Translations under genes and position numbers: made by a program
Shown: positions 11,033-23,105 of the stretch, in pieces
Numbering within the stretch: the first letter of the stretch is position 1
How the letters are laid out: each line of letters opens with the position of its first letter
Assembly (NCBI GenBank): GCA_015501585.1
Contig: JADNRY010000090.1
Location: forward strand, 1 to 64,000
Source: Rhodocollybia butyracea
Taxonomy: Eukaryota; Basidiomycota; Agaricomycetes; Agaricales; Omphalotaceae
Length of the DNA: 64,000 bases
Direction of reading: 5' to 3'
Notes under the pieces: generated by a model
What the model was told of the DNA's origin: nothing
Database searches by the model: none
Seen by the model: only the letters and a program-made list of their open reading frames with translations

Positions 11033-12290
11033 TCCCAGCGGCGAATGCGCAGCATATTCGTGCCAGGCAGAAAAGAAAGTTAGCGATCGAATTGCTGAAT
11101 GTCGAGAACGCCACCGTCAGGGAAGCTATCAACAATCTACGAGACCTTATACCGATTATTTCTGTGAAACGCAGAATAGATCCGTATCCACCTCCTCTAC
11201 ACCGGATCGAAGAAAACCGAGCCATCTGGGGCCTATGGAACCACCAGATAAACCATGCGAAGTTAGCAGATATCCGGGACGGTCTGAAACCTATCTTTAA
11301 GATAGACGAATCCAGATTGAGCTGGGACATCGGAGAAGAAGAAAGCGCTATTTTTGTCGACGCCGACACTAATCAGATGTTCGCAAAGGTCATTAGCGAC
11401 CTGTGAAAATCCTTCGCTCGGCGAACGACATTGTTCTCGTCAATATCGATAATGAAAGGAATGTCCGCGTAAGCCAGTACGACTTTCATTGTTATTCGTT
11501 GATTTATATCATTAGCAGAAAGGTGATGCGGGTTCTCTTGTTATATCTGGTTGGTCCGTGGGTTCTCGCTCCCAAAATCACCTTGACCTCGCGCGCTACT
11601 TTGAACCAAAGGATCAACTTTCTGACGAAGAGAAGCACAGTCTGCGGTACAAGTCTTCCTCTGTCTTCGCTCTGTTTTGGAACATCGTCAACTCTATTGG
11701 CCCGCAAGCAGTGGTTAGCGATTTGGAAAATCTAGTAAAAAAACACAACTTATATAAAATGGATCCAGAGATAGCCGGAGGTGGAACGCAGAAGACATAC
11801 ACTATTGATGTTGATGCAGGACTTCCGCTTGTATTTCGCAACGCAGATCTTTCACTCCCATCGGGAGTCTTCGCTCGCAATTATGCACGATAAGCAAAGT
11901 ATTGCGCGCTCGTGCTTTGATTTACACAACACCAGGTATGTACACCGAGAGAACCAACCCCACGACTGGGCTTCTTCATGGACTACATTTCGCGATCATA
12001 GCATGAACTACGCTGGTGGCCATTTTTATCTTTGCGAATATGGCATACGAATTCGAGGAGGCAGTAAGCTGCGTTTTGGAAGCCGCGCCAATGGCATGCC
12101 ACCAGCCTACCGAGATTGGAACCTAGACCCTTTGCTGCAATGTGGCCTCGCTATCGTTGCGTCTGCGCGATTACCCGCTCCATTCAAAACATTTCACGAA
12201 GGAAAAATGTCTGAGGCAGAGATGAAGGTTCAATCTACAACTTCGGAAGAGGCTGGTTTAGATGGAAATACTGAAGATGCAGCACCATAG
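11029..12290 (+). pseudogene. Dioxygenase-like protein of an Agaricomycete family, decayed
   Basis: This matches an uncharacterised Agaricomycete family that I recognise by SVGSRSQNHLDLARYF, SSSVFALFW, LPSGVFARNYAR, HRENQPHDWASSWTTFRD and CGLAIVASARLP. An H-x-E/D followed by a later His in a beta-rich region suggests a 2-oxoglutarate/Fe(II) dioxygenase-like fold; that is inference. The intron 11469-11518 is normal (GTAAGC). Defects: a frame change near 11401-11425; the next intron (11890-11935) begins ATAAGC instead of GTAAGC although the exons join in frame; and near 12080-12110 the expected WHATSLP distal motif is present only in another frame, flanked by two compensating shifts. The start is uncertain, as the ATG at 11029 overlaps the upstream gene. 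There is a related gene at 44.9 kb. Confidence 0.55.
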
Positions 12291-13418
12291 TATGGCCCTT
12301 TTCAAATCTCTATGCGTACCATATTAACATATGGTCATACGTTGCTATATCTCTGCTGAAATGTAGCAATTTGTCCAAAGCAATGAACAACCACGGAAGT
12401 AGGTTCGCATTGTATACGCCTTCTACTATTCCAATGAGTCACTACACACTTATCTTCCTTGTGCGCAAACTCGCTGATACCCTCGACCAACGAATTCAAC
12501 ATACTTTATCGATGTGTTACAAGGCAAGTGCAATATAAGGACTGCTCAACAAGACAGTTACACGCCAATATCGGCTAGAACAAGAATAGTATCGCCATCG
12601 ACTGCAAATGTTGCACATTGTTCTATCTGATTTTTCTGTACTGATCCGTGTCCACAACCAGTTCGTGAGCTCCACTTCACGATTATAAGTTCGCGGTTGT
12701 AGGTTCACTGGCACCGTCCCATTGAGAAGCAGCCAGGTTCCAAGTGACACTTATCGCACAATGGTAATTTCTGCAGGTATGTATCTTCAACGTTGTTGCA
12801 TTGAGAAGTTTAGCTTCCAGATTCACATTGCCACTCATAAGTGTCATTCTATCTTTCTCTATCTTTGCTCTGCTGAGACCTACGAACCATCTGAGTCCAG
12901 TATAAATAGGCAGATTTTCTACGTACCATTGAAAGGCGCTCTGATGTACTTTGCGATAATAACATTGAGCACTATTGGCATTACTATCACAATATGAAAA
13001 CCAATGTTCCGATGGTGCTTGCTCTCTAGATATTAAGGAGTTCTGCACTTACCCACTGCTCATGCACATATGTTTCAGGGCGCCATAGATAATAAACCTT
13101 CCTATTACGTTCATAATTATGTACGTGGCCAGGTTGCTGGTCAGGATCTCCTTCCTAGTAGCATTGCCAGGTCGGTTCTCAACTGTGGTTTCAGCTTACA
13201 TGTTCTATGTAGGTAGTGAGACTGCTGCAATCGCGATAGGCCTTTGCTTGTCACCGAAGCGGTTGTAGATTATTGGCTTCGATTTCAATCCATAGGAATG
13301 CTGCCCCATTTTCAAAGCTCATAGGAGTCACCACCAACGGAAAAAAAAAAGCGCACACGTTTGTGTAATACAATATTACAATAATTATCAGAATACTTGT
13401 AACATACCCAAATTATAT
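12291..13418. other. Gap without a recognisable gene
   Basis: Only short stop-rich frames occur on both strands. The last 100 bases are the AT-rich 3' flank of the helicase gene. Confidence 0.4.
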
Positions 13419-14774
13419 TCAATACTCGAAGTCTGACCAGTCGATTTGGGGTCTCTTCGCCTTACGGAGAAAGCTTCTGTCCCATGGCCGCAATTCCGTT
13501 ACGAAGCGGATTCCTTCCCTGTTCTCTATTCTCGAAAGTACGTAGGGCAGATTCCTGAAGCAGTGTAATCCAAGGCGGTTATCTAAGTAGGCACTTTTGA
13601 CGGTCAGTCCGTTCAATTCTTGTTCGAGAAGTGCGAATCGAGGCATAATAGACAATTGCCTCCCCATCACATAAGGATCGTTAATCCCAATGGTCTTTAG
13701 CGTAGTCATCGTAGGTGTTATCGTAATGTGCGAGAGGGAATTTCTTAGAGTGCAGTCTAGCCTAATTGTTACCCATTCGGGTAGATAGTGGTCTGTTACT
13801 GAGTCCTCGAAACCTTCCACGGTTCCCCATAGACCTGCGTACCGGCCTTCAAGTACGGTCACAGGCATCTTCCTACATAGAGGGAATGACGAGCAAGGGT
13901 GAACTTTGTACGACATTAGCTCGTGTACTACAAGCGTGTTACCCTTTTCGGAAGCAGTAATAGATCCTGTACAGGAAATACATGGCAGTTTGTTATGCTC
14001 TGCAAAGTTCTTCGTTGCTTCGAAGTTCCATCTTCTATAGGTTAGCTGGGATGGAGTAATGAGGACCGGTTCTGTTGGCGTTTTAGACCCTAGGACGCAG
14101 TCGTTTGGGTCATATAGTGTCAAAACCTCGGAGTGGAAGTTTGGTGGGCGCTCATCGCGATACGAGAACTCAAAAATGATCTCGAACCGATTTCTGAGCG
14201 ACTCTGAGGCGAGCCAGGAGTCTTCATCCCTGTCCCACAAGTATGAATTTGTGACTACTGCGATGAGTCCTCGGTGAATGTGGTCGGTTGTATGGGATGG
14301 GGGCTTGTCCATCCTTTTCAGGAGGGAGGACATTCCGTTCGTAGTCATGCCCATCGATTCATCTATTAAAATGTAATCTTTGTTGGTCAGGGCTTCCGCA
14401 TCTATCGATCCGCTACTGCAGGTGGCAGCTCCGATGACTGCCGCGGCTGACTGCGAGGGAGTGATTAGGAGTGATGAGTGCACTTTCCCTGCCCACAGTA
14501 ACATATCTCTCAACATTAGCAGGAATCTGGTCTTCCCACTTCCCGCATGCCCATTAAGTGCCAGATAAACAGGTTGGGTACTGCTACTATCTGGGACTGT
14601 GCTTCGATAGATATTCAGAAGTACAGATAGCTGGTCTGCTTTCAGTTCGAAGCCTGCGTTATCTATGAAGGTTGCGAGCACAGTTAGCGTTGCTTCGTTT
14701 ATTTCTTCGCTGTATGTCTCGTTCTGAGTGGTGATATTGTTTATGGCCTTCAGGAGATTAAGATTGGAGGGCAT
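13419..14774 (-). CDS. PIF1-like DNA helicase, copy 1 (451 aa)
   Basis: A P-loop superfamily 1B helicase related to PIF1 and Helitron-type helicases. These unwind DNA 5' to 3' using ATP. Residues 75-82 form Walker A (GHAGSGKT), 104-116 motif Ia (ITPSQSAAAVIGA), and 135-140 Walker B (ILIDES). Residues 303-318 (MPVTVLEGRYAGLWGT) match the PIF1 'MPVML...NG..G' segment, and 378-415 contain the closing motifs with LSR. The usual QG of motif V-like positions reads NG. It is compact and single-exon and lacks the long N- and C-terminal parts of Helitron proteins; no Rep/HUH nuclease is present. The first in-frame ATG was chosen. It lies head to head with Z1, 579 bases apart. A paralogue of 455 aa is at 38.7 kb. 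Confidence 0.75.
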   Translation of the reverse strand: MPSNLNLLKAINNITTQNETYSEEINEATLTVLATFIDNAGFELKADQLSVLLNIYRSTVPDSSSTQPVYLALNGHAGSGKTRFLLMLRDMLLWAGKVHSSLLITPSQSAAAVIGAATCSSGSIDAEALTNKDYILIDESMGMTTNGMSSLLKRMDKPPSHTTDHIHRGLIAVVTNSYLWDRDEDSWLASESLRNRFEIIFEFSYRDERPPNFHSEVLTLYDPNDCVLGSKTPTEPVLITPSQLTYRRWNFEATKNFAEHNKLPCISCTGSITASEKGNTLVVHELMSYKVHPCSSFPLCRKMPVTVLEGRYAGLWGTVEGFEDSVTDHYLPEWVTIRLDCTLRNSLSHITITPTMTTLKTIGINDPYVMGRQLSIMPRFALLEQELNGLTVKSAYLDNRLGLHCFRNLPYVLSRIENREGIRFVTELRPWDRSFLRKAKRPQIDWSDFEY

Positions 14775-15353
14775 GGTATAATGCAAAAGTGCTGAGGGCT
14801 AGGAAGCTGTGTATCATATCTCGCATATTATAAAAACCGTTTCGGTGTCTGAGAAGTCGCAATCAGCGGAAGCAGACTTAGCTTAGGGTTCAATTGAGAT
14901 GAATGCACCTGGTTAATACCGTGCATGGCTTCTTCCTGAGATGAAAGTGTCCGGGCATGACCAGTAGGAACCACCCTAGTGCTGCAGACTTCATCTCCTA
15001 TCCCAAGAGTTAGGGTGGTAACATTGATTATTTTAAGTTTCAGTTGGTGGTGTTGTTTATCTTGATTAATTAAATCAAACTAGTAGCTTCGTTTCTAAAA
15101 GATCCATTCACTGCAGAGATCGTGCTTGTTGATGAGAGATTACGCTTCTTTGATCGACGACTGCGATACGCATATATGCGTTGTGCATATTTGTCGTCAA
15201 CGTGATGAAGATCGCAGATTTGGAACATTTGGATCTTATTTTACGTTGAAGTCTGGAGTTGCAAACCGCGGAAGGAACTTGTGCAAGCTGTGAGATAGGC
15301 GTATTTTTGGACTATTTATAATTCATTTTTGCAGTAAGTAATTAGCATCTTTC
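14775..15353. promoter_or_regulatory. Divergent intergenic region between PIF1 copy 1 and Z1
   Basis: No coding sequence is seen. It holds the conserved 19-mer of Z genes (15056-15074) and a TATA-like TATTTATA about 45 bases upstream of the Z1 ATG. Z2 has TATATATA at the same distance. Confidence 0.5.
15056..15074 (+). promoter_or_regulatory. Conserved 19-nt element upstream of Z1
   Basis: TTTATCTTGATTAATTAAA is identical upstream of Z2 (49058-49076), 280-290 bases from the ATG in both copies. It is followed about 10 bases later by a second shared stretch, GCTTCxTTTCTAAAAGAT. The flanks around it have otherwise diverged, which suggests a protein-binding site or an AT-rich origin-like element. 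Confidence 0.5.
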
Positions 15354-17272
15354 ATGGCAGACTCCTCCACCGTTAACTTTGAGCAATCTGAACCCAATAT
15401 CAATGTTAGTTTTGCGCGTACTGCTCGAATTTTTGTTATTTACTACGTTGCAGAAAAAGCATTCTTGCGTACTGCAGACTTTTCGGGATATTGATTTTCA
15501 AAGCGGAACCACACTTCATGACCAGGTGGAGGCCTTGAGTACCAAACTATTTTCCAATCTCTCCCCGTTAACCGCCTCAATGAATCACGCTTTGATTATG
15601 CATTCGAAACCTATTCCTGATCCGATTACCACCTTAATCCGTGAATGTTCCGGGCGCCAAGATCTTTGGATTATGTCTGAAGATCACGACATCGTGCTGG
15701 TATCCTTTGTTGCCAAGATCAGTCCTTACCCATTAGACTCTAAACTTGGTGCCTATTTGGATATGGATGGATTTAATGGAACGGTGACTGGCGATTTCCT
15801 TGTTTATGTGGGTAATTTGATAACCTTTAACAGATAGGTGTAGATTCTTTTCGAAGAGCTTGCGCCAAGATCTACCTTTCTGAACCCTGTGCTCCTACGG
15901 AGTGCTCTAATGAAACTCAAGAAATTTATCAGAAAAATAAAGAACGGTTTTTCGATTTGTTGAATTTTCTTCAGGATAACACCACGCAATACATGGACCA
16001 TAATGCCAAAGAAGATAGTGAGTTTCAGCCTAAATTTTTTGGTGCTTACAATGATAATGAGGTTGTAGAAAGACTCTATCCTAATCACACTGAACCTTTG
16101 GGTATATCTACCTGGGAGGATATTCACAGACTGGGTCATTTTGGTCTTGTTTGTAAGACAGTGAACATCTTCGAAAATGTGCCTTCAAATTCGACCAAGG
16201 CGAAAACCTCTGTGCAATTAATGAAATTTTACGGGGGGGTCCCTGATCCTGGTCAGTTTGCTACGTACTTCAGAGGTACCGGTACTCAAGTGTGAACGAT
16301 TTTCTTCAGCCAAACTCCGAGCCGCAGAAAGGGAGAAGAATATGAGAGCCTTCGATGTGCAGTATCCTTTGGAAGGTATTGGTAACTCTCTAAGTGGTAA
16401 AGCACTTGACTTATTTTACCTGCAGCCATAGAAGATATTCATGATAGAAAACTGGGACACTGGCCTGATCCGGATGGCCTTATTCGCACCTTGGCTGGAA
16501 ATAATGATTTTTCGGATGTCACATTACGCATTCCAGCCATGTACGATTCCAAGGGAGCGCTAGTTCATCCGATCGATTATGAAGGAGTTTTTGAACCTGG
16601 AAGTATGGTCCACGTAACGTTGAGTCATAGAATGTGCGTTAATTTCAGTATTAATCAGTGTTATTCATATTAACTTTATGTCAATGGAGGTCGGATATCA
16701 CAAAGGGGTTGGATGGTGGACCCGTCAGCAATCCCAATCGCTTATGCTCAAACGTCATCGAGAGCATGCGAATTCTTTCTGATAATCCCGGTGACTTACG
16801 GCTTTGGATGCATGGGGATGCTATAAACGAAAGAAACAGAATTATGCAAGAAGTTGATAACAAGGTAGCTGAAGATGCAATCCGCTATCAGATTCATAAA
16901 GAAGAAAGAGATCGGACCAAAGACACTCCTTTGAAAGCGAGTGAGGTTTCTCTTCAGAAGCCGTATAGTTTGACTAATCTCCACCTCCAGTCAGCCATTA
17001 CATGTAGCATTGCCGCTGGCGACACAACTTTAACCAGCTCTGACTCCAGCTCTTCCACCTTGTTATCTTCAATCTCCAACGTTGTTGAAGCAGTTCAACC
17101 TACCGCGTCAAGTTTCAGTTCAGCTGTTTCAAACAAAGAAGAGGATTCTTCCCCCAGAAAGAGAAGACCTACTACCGAGGTTATACCTGTCGGGGTTAAA
17201 GGTAGAGGTCACGGAGATAGTAAACGACCCAAGCAGGGTGCAGGTTCTACATCTGTTGATACAAATGTGTGA
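15354..17272 (+). CDS. Unknown family Z, copy 1 (534 aa, seven exons)
   Basis: The family is not recognised. Exons are 15354-15404, 15454-15783, 15834-16017, 16069-16251, 16310-16375, 16426-16633 and 16690-17272. Every intron is 49-58 nt and all phases agree, giving 1605 coding bases without a stop. Exon 6 (residues about 272-341) contains LGHWPDPDG, VTLRIPAMYD, VHPIDYE and PGSMVHVTLSHRM, resembling a small OB-like nucleic-acid-binding domain (inference). The next 60 residues are charged and helical, and the tail has basic clusters (PRKRRP at about 496, KRPK at about 519) typical of nuclear localisation. Its TGA replaces a CAA of Z2, making it about 14 codons shorter. It is divergent from PIF1 copy 1. 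The function is unknown; a role in DNA metabolism is speculative. Confidence 0.75.
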
Positions 17273-18593
17273 AATGCAGCCGAAGGAGAAATGGTTCAAA
17301 TGGATGTTGATTTCTGAATTGTGTTTGTAATATTAGGAAACCAGCAAGCTGCACTACAGTATATACATAATCGAAAGTCTCACCAACTTACTAAAATCAA
17401 CGGATGGTGTTTATCAGAACAGGTTACTTATCAGTAAGTGAGCACCGTTATCGAAGCATTCGTCCAAGTACTTTTTGTAAATCCTAATATATTGAACAGT
17501 CGTGATGTTGTTGTTGACAAAAATGGCGACACAGCTACCATTAAGGTGTTTTGAATGTGAAACTACTGTTTATGATGGATGTTCTCTGAAAAAGTCTGTT
17601 TCAGCCAAGTTTCAGTGATGTATAACTAAGGGCTGGTTAAACTAACAAGTTGAAACGGAACCTTAGTTAGCTGTGCACCTTGTGTCAACCACAAATTCAC
17701 ACACTATACTATTCTGAAGATAACGAACTCAAGGAACCTTACCACGATATCTTTTACGATAGAATCGCCAATTGGCCGTGTCTCCGTGAGGGTGTAACCC
17801 TATACACGGTTTGGGTGGACCAACATCTCACCTTTGTTTGGGAATCAGGTTTTATTGAGTAACCTTGAAGTTCACGGTCCAATCGCAGGCAGTAAGTAAT
17901 CTGTGTTAACTAGTAATCTGTGTTAACTCCGCAATGTTTGTAGCGGAATGTGCATTCTGTGCACTAACCTCACATTTGCGTGTTATGTGTACTATACCGA
18001 CGATCGTTGCTACTTTTGCCTAGGTGTGGTAACATCCGCGACTCATTGACAAGCTCGGTATCATGACTGGCACGAGGTGGATAGCCTGTACTGGCGAATG
18101 ATCTGCGAATGGCTATGCACAACTTGCCCAAAACTCTTTTGGGTTCCCTTGATGAAGTTGTGGACCTGACAAGGTTTTGTTCCTCATTGAGAAGGTCAAG
18201 TCAAGATCTTGGATATTCCTCACTAGGCAGGTGCAAGGGTACGCACTACAAGCTGCCCTGCCCGTCGTACATATCAAGGCGCCGCTGATTTGTTTCCAAT
18301 GTGTATTAGAAATTACACTGGCGCACGATACCACTGATTTCACAGCAACAGATACATGCAGAGATCAACAGGGGAGCGAGGATGACGATAGCATCTCGTT
18401 ATTCAGTCGTACCGATTCTCATTATCCGCTGGAAGAGTTGAAAGTTGAAGCGCCGACGCGCAGCAAGCAGAGTGCTTCGTATGTCCTTCCCTCTCATAGG
18501 AGTGCTTTGCGATTTCCAACCGCTAATACCATTGATTTATCACAAACTCCAGCATTGTCCTTACTGGCGGTTTGGTACCACAGCATGTAAGAA
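17273..18593. other. 3' flank of Z1 and 5' part of the retroelement region
   Basis: An open stretch at 17680-17862 (+) is protein-like but unassigned. From about 18.1 kb fragments may be the damaged start of the gypsy gag. No long terminal repeat could be delimited by eye. Confidence 0.3.
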
Positions 18594-19935
18594 TTGCCGA
18601 TGAACTACCAGTCCAAGAATCGTGAGAAGCTTGTTCAAACTTTACTGGCCGGTATTCGCAGATTGAAAGCTTTCTTAAACACTACGATAGACTCATTAAT
18701 AAATACAGCGTGCGTGCTGACGCGGAGCGTTGCAAAGGATTGCCAGAATGTGTCGAATTTGGTTAAAATTCTAATACGCTCTACTGTGTACTACCAGCAG
18801 CCTGATTGGAAAGGATTGCGGAACTATTTGTTAAAGACATACGATTCGGAGAAAGCTAAGTTACGATACAACCTTGATACAAGCTAAGTTGATATATTAG
18901 CGCTGGCTCATGTTGGCTAGTGGCTTACATAGTGTCAAGCTGCGGCAGGGATACTTCAAGGTCAACATAAACTGTCCGATCTTGAGTAAGTACCATGGAT
19001 GGTTCTGGATGAGTATCCCTACGACAACGCAAGCAGTACTTCAAGATCATCTTAGAGAGTCTTGTGATGCTACAAATTCAGAATCTAATTCGGAGCACGA
19101 CTCCTGCGAAAGTAAATCTGGTTATAAGAAGCAACCGAACGCCGGTAAAAGTACTTAAAAAGAAAGTAAAAAGAAAGGAAGAAGTAATCGAAAAGGTTCA
19201 TCACGAACGGCTAAATTACGACATACAACCGGCAAGGCTTGCCCCGTTTTCCCGGTACCAGATCTCTTATGCGTAGAAGAACGACTTAACACGACAAAAC
19301 TGCAATATCTGAAATCATTCGTCAACTTAGCGCGCTAAAGTAGATGATCTAATTACCGAGCGATGTATAATGAGGCACTAAGTTTAGATCAAAGGCGGTC
19401 CATCGAAGAGTGCTTTAAGATTCTGCGGCTGGCAGATCCTGCACGAATAAAACTTCCGAGACCTCCACCATTGTTTGAGTGAGGGCGAAATCGACTTCGT
19501 TGTCGTACCTTTGAAACACAGACACCTCGAAACGATAACGAATGGTTTCGGTGTGGAATAAATGGTCACGATGTTGAGCCTATGTCAAGAAATGCCTACG
19601 AGCGTGCATCGATGAGAAGTTGTAAACTATACCAACGCAGGGCGATATACCATGCGTGGCGGAAGTTTCATTTGTCGAAATGGCGAACCTTTGGCCAAAT
19701 CAAATGGTCGACTACTAGAGCAACAACAAACTCCAGACCAGCATTCATTATTCGTAAGCCTGAAATATGAAAGGCAAACTTACTTGGGAAAAGCATCCAC
19801 GGAAACTTATCATCGAGAATTGATTAGAGAGGATATTGGGACTAAAGCCTCGTATTCATCCGACGAATTGCAGGACAGTTTTCGGAAGGACGAGTTTGAA
19901 CAAGACTACCTGTGGGACTGTGATAGAGGAGTTTA
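18594..19935 (+). pseudogene. Retrotransposon gag remnant
   Basis: Fragment 18594-18887 has a gag-like helical stretch ending DWKGLRNYLLKTYDSEKAK. Near 19545-19590 the sequence WFRCGINGHD is a damaged CCHC zinc knuckle: the first Cys reads Trp and the last is lost. Gag packages element RNA in virus-like particles; this copy cannot be functional as it stands. Confidence 0.5.
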
Positions 19936-21103
19936 GTTAAGAAATCGATTATGACTCTGCAGAAGAGAAATTTAAATGGGAGAATGATCATGACTCTCAA
20001 TCCAAAATTGTGTACAAAGTCGAAAGAGCGGAAATCATAGGACCCGAGAAGCCCGGCTTTAAGTTACTGCGAGCCCACGATTAGTACGTCCGCAAAATAA
20101 GGTCTCCGTTAAGGGTCGACGGGACACGAAATTCTTGCAATTCTGATACATGAACATAGGTTTCTGAAACGCGGGAGAAGGCAGTTGAATACGGAAGTAA
20201 AATCACCTCATCTAAAGAAAAAGATTATCAATAATGCCTGCAAGCAATACCTACAGAACCTAGTAAATCTGGTATGCAGATAAAGGGGAGAAGAATGAAG
20301 CCTCACCTTTGCCGGGACCTGTAAAAACGACCATTCTGAAACCTCTACATAAAACATTCCTGACAGCGCCACTGCTGTTTCTCTTGAGATACCTACTTAC
20401 CTACCTGATATTGAAATGACAGAAGTCTGGCGGTCGCCAGCTCCAGCAAGAAAAGTTCGGTGCATTTCACATAAGTAAGATTGTGAACGCCTCGAACAAC
20501 GCCAGCAGAATGGGAAGACCAACTTCTACAGCCTGAGGAAGGAAGAAGGCAGAGAGCGGAAACCGGGTGAAGATCTCCCCCGACAATACAATATCTGCCA
20601 AACACAAAACAAACATCAGAGCTCTGATGTTTGTTCTTTGATTTCTCTATTTATGTGTGTATTTCTGGTAGCGGTCCGCGTTTCCGCTACATCTGGGTAC
20701 GAGATTAACCAACGCGGTGGTTCAACAGCTGATGAACTCGGGAGAGATCCGCCGAATAATAATTCGTGACTTAAGAATCATAACCTACTCACATTCGAAT
20801 GATTTTGGAGACTTGGCCCGTTCCAATATCATATATGTTGAAAACTAACTGTGGCACATAAACCGACTGCAGGCAATGGGCATTCGTTCAGATTGTAGCT
20901 GAAAAGCAACGGTTTAGTAATACTGCACAGAGAGTCGGAGTCAAATGTTGTTTTGAGAAAACTTACTGACCAATTAGCAGAACCAGAAGACAAGCGCCAA
21001 AAAACCAAGATGAGCAACGCAAGTGGGTGAGAAGGCCGCTTGGCAGGAGTAGTGGAAGGTGTCCATGCATGATTTGGAAACTGGAGACTAGTGGGGATTT
21101 TAT

Positions 21104-21990
21104 ATGCGCGATATTCATCCAGACCCGGGAGAAATGACTGCTTTTATGGCCAATTTATGGCCCCCTTTTGGACTGTTACAAATAACATCGTTCCCCAGGA
21201 AATTTACAAATTCACCTGCAGACTCGCTGCAAATGGGAATGGCTTTCATCTTCCGTAACGAAATACTTCAAGTGGCGAATATATCTAAAGATGATTTAAT
21301 TGTAAAAGGTTTCACAACTATGTATTTGGCCACCCACGGAAACCCAGAAATACTCATTGCCAACAGAGGAATGCGTCATTACATTTCGTAGCAACCTGAA
21401 GACGCTCATCGAATCTTACATCGAATTAAATGCTCGGACGCAACATTTTCGGCTTCAAAAGCGTAGAAATCCCGACCTGAGGTGCTCATAGTGGGACAGC
21501 TGTGCAACATTAATGTTCCAAGTCTGGATAAAAACAAAGTAAAGAAAATCCTGAGTTGGGCGCAAGTACAGAGCCCTACGGCAGTACGACAATTTCATGG
21601 GCTGTGTTGAACTGCCCGAATTTGAGTCAAAATTACTCGATGATCAACAGACCCTTGAATCGAGTGTCGCGAAAAACCATGGTATTCGAATGGAGTGCTG
21701 CTCAACCTGGGACGTTCCTACGCCTTCTCGGAAAACAAACAGGCCATGACACGAGCACCAGTCATGCAGCCTGGCGACTATGATTCCGGCATCTGAGTGG
21801 GACCCTCGGTGGATTCTCTCGGTGGATTCTTCAAAAACAGACACCGGGATGTTCTTATAGCCTATCGCAACGGTTAATCGATGGAGTCAAGGGAATCTTT
21901 TATTTGATTTCGGGTTAAAGTATGTCCCAGCGGTACGCTTTCAAGCTCCTGATGCTTCGTCTAGAGAACGGTATTGGACCATGAATCCAT
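21104..21990 (+). pseudogene. Retrotransposon reverse transcriptase remnant
   Basis: The fragment contains PFG, FIFRNEILQVAN and KDDLIVKG, aligning to the RT fingers and palm, where the catalytic YxDD appears as SKDD. Downstream, out of frame, are HRIKCSDATFSASKA and RPEVLIVGQ of the RT connection and then RNase H-like pieces. In-frame stops occur repeatedly after 21391. Confidence 0.6.
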
Positions 21991-22374
21991 GGACTCTGGT
22001 GATGACAGTTGGTTGAGCGAAATACTGCTATCGTCTTGGATATTACTTCCTGCTAGAGAACAAGTAAAATAATCAATAAGTGGTTATAATGATCGAACCC
22101 AAAATTCTTGTTTTTCGTCGCGACAAGCACTGGAGATAACTCTCTATCGACTAAAACCTTTCCTCACCACACTGGAGACTCTATTTTCAGTCCGTGAAAT
22201 AAGTAAATGTTTTTGAGACTAGGTGTACGACTTGCTGAAGGGTGAGCGATTGTTCAGGATAAATGACAGAGGACTTACATTGTTAGTGGTCGTAGAGCCT
22301 GAACAGCGACTTAGATTTTTAACACAGGCTCGCATCGGCTAGGGCATAGTGAAGTTCGAGCAGTTCTTGAAAAC

Positions 22375-22770
22375 TTGAGCCAGCGACTTTATTGGCGCCA
22401 TCTACAAGCAGGTGTAGAACACCACTTTAAATCGTATCATGAGTGTCAAATTAAGAGCCTCAACCGTATGCAAAAACTACTCACAATTTCTATACCATCC
22501 CTCTTGCTTCAAAAGCTGAATGTGGACGTCATATTTATGCCGCCTGCACGGGAATTTTCTGCAATCGTGGTAGTCAAGGACGAATTAACAGTAGTAGCGG
22601 AGGCTTGTGACATTTCCAATAACACAGCGAGAGCTCCGGTAAAATTTATCTGCCAACTAATTTATTGCCGCCATGGTTGTCGGTATCAAGGAATCACCGG
22701 TAATGGATGAGAGTTTGATGAGAGTTCAAACAGGGATTTTAACAACTCGTAAAACAATGGGGGTTCCCCA
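22375..22770 (+). pseudogene. Retrotransposon integrase remnant
   Basis: The zinc-binding segment reads HHFKSYHECQIK, where the first Cys of the family CxxC is Tyr. The core begins NVDVIFMP with the first catalytic Asp. The second catalytic position reads ITGNG, where the family has ITDNG, so that acidic residue is lost. The strand-transfer function is therefore dead. Confidence 0.6.
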
Positions 22771-23105
22771 ATATAAATGGACAAGTCAAGAGAAGTAATT
22801 ATGTGCTAGGAGAAGCATAGTAAAAGTATGTGAAGGCGACATAAAGAAGTGGCCATTAAAATTACAGGAAGCAGTATTTCCTGGCAGGATAACCGTTCGA
22901 CTTGTTACAGGAGGCATTGTTAGTGAAAGAATTTTATTCACGAATAAGCACGAGCGAACTACTGGCAAAGCAAAATACCCCAAATTGAAAATCATCATCA
23001 GAACATCGCAAGAGCCTCCGAAACATTAACTAAAGGTCGATTTCAATCAAAACTACAATTTGAATGAAGATTTAATAAACGAATGATTTTAGAACACTAG
23101 AATCC

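Noticed and set aside
13419..14786. Helitron transposon
   Set aside because: Only a compact PIF1-like helicase is present; there is no Rep/HUH domain and no recognisable Helitron ends.
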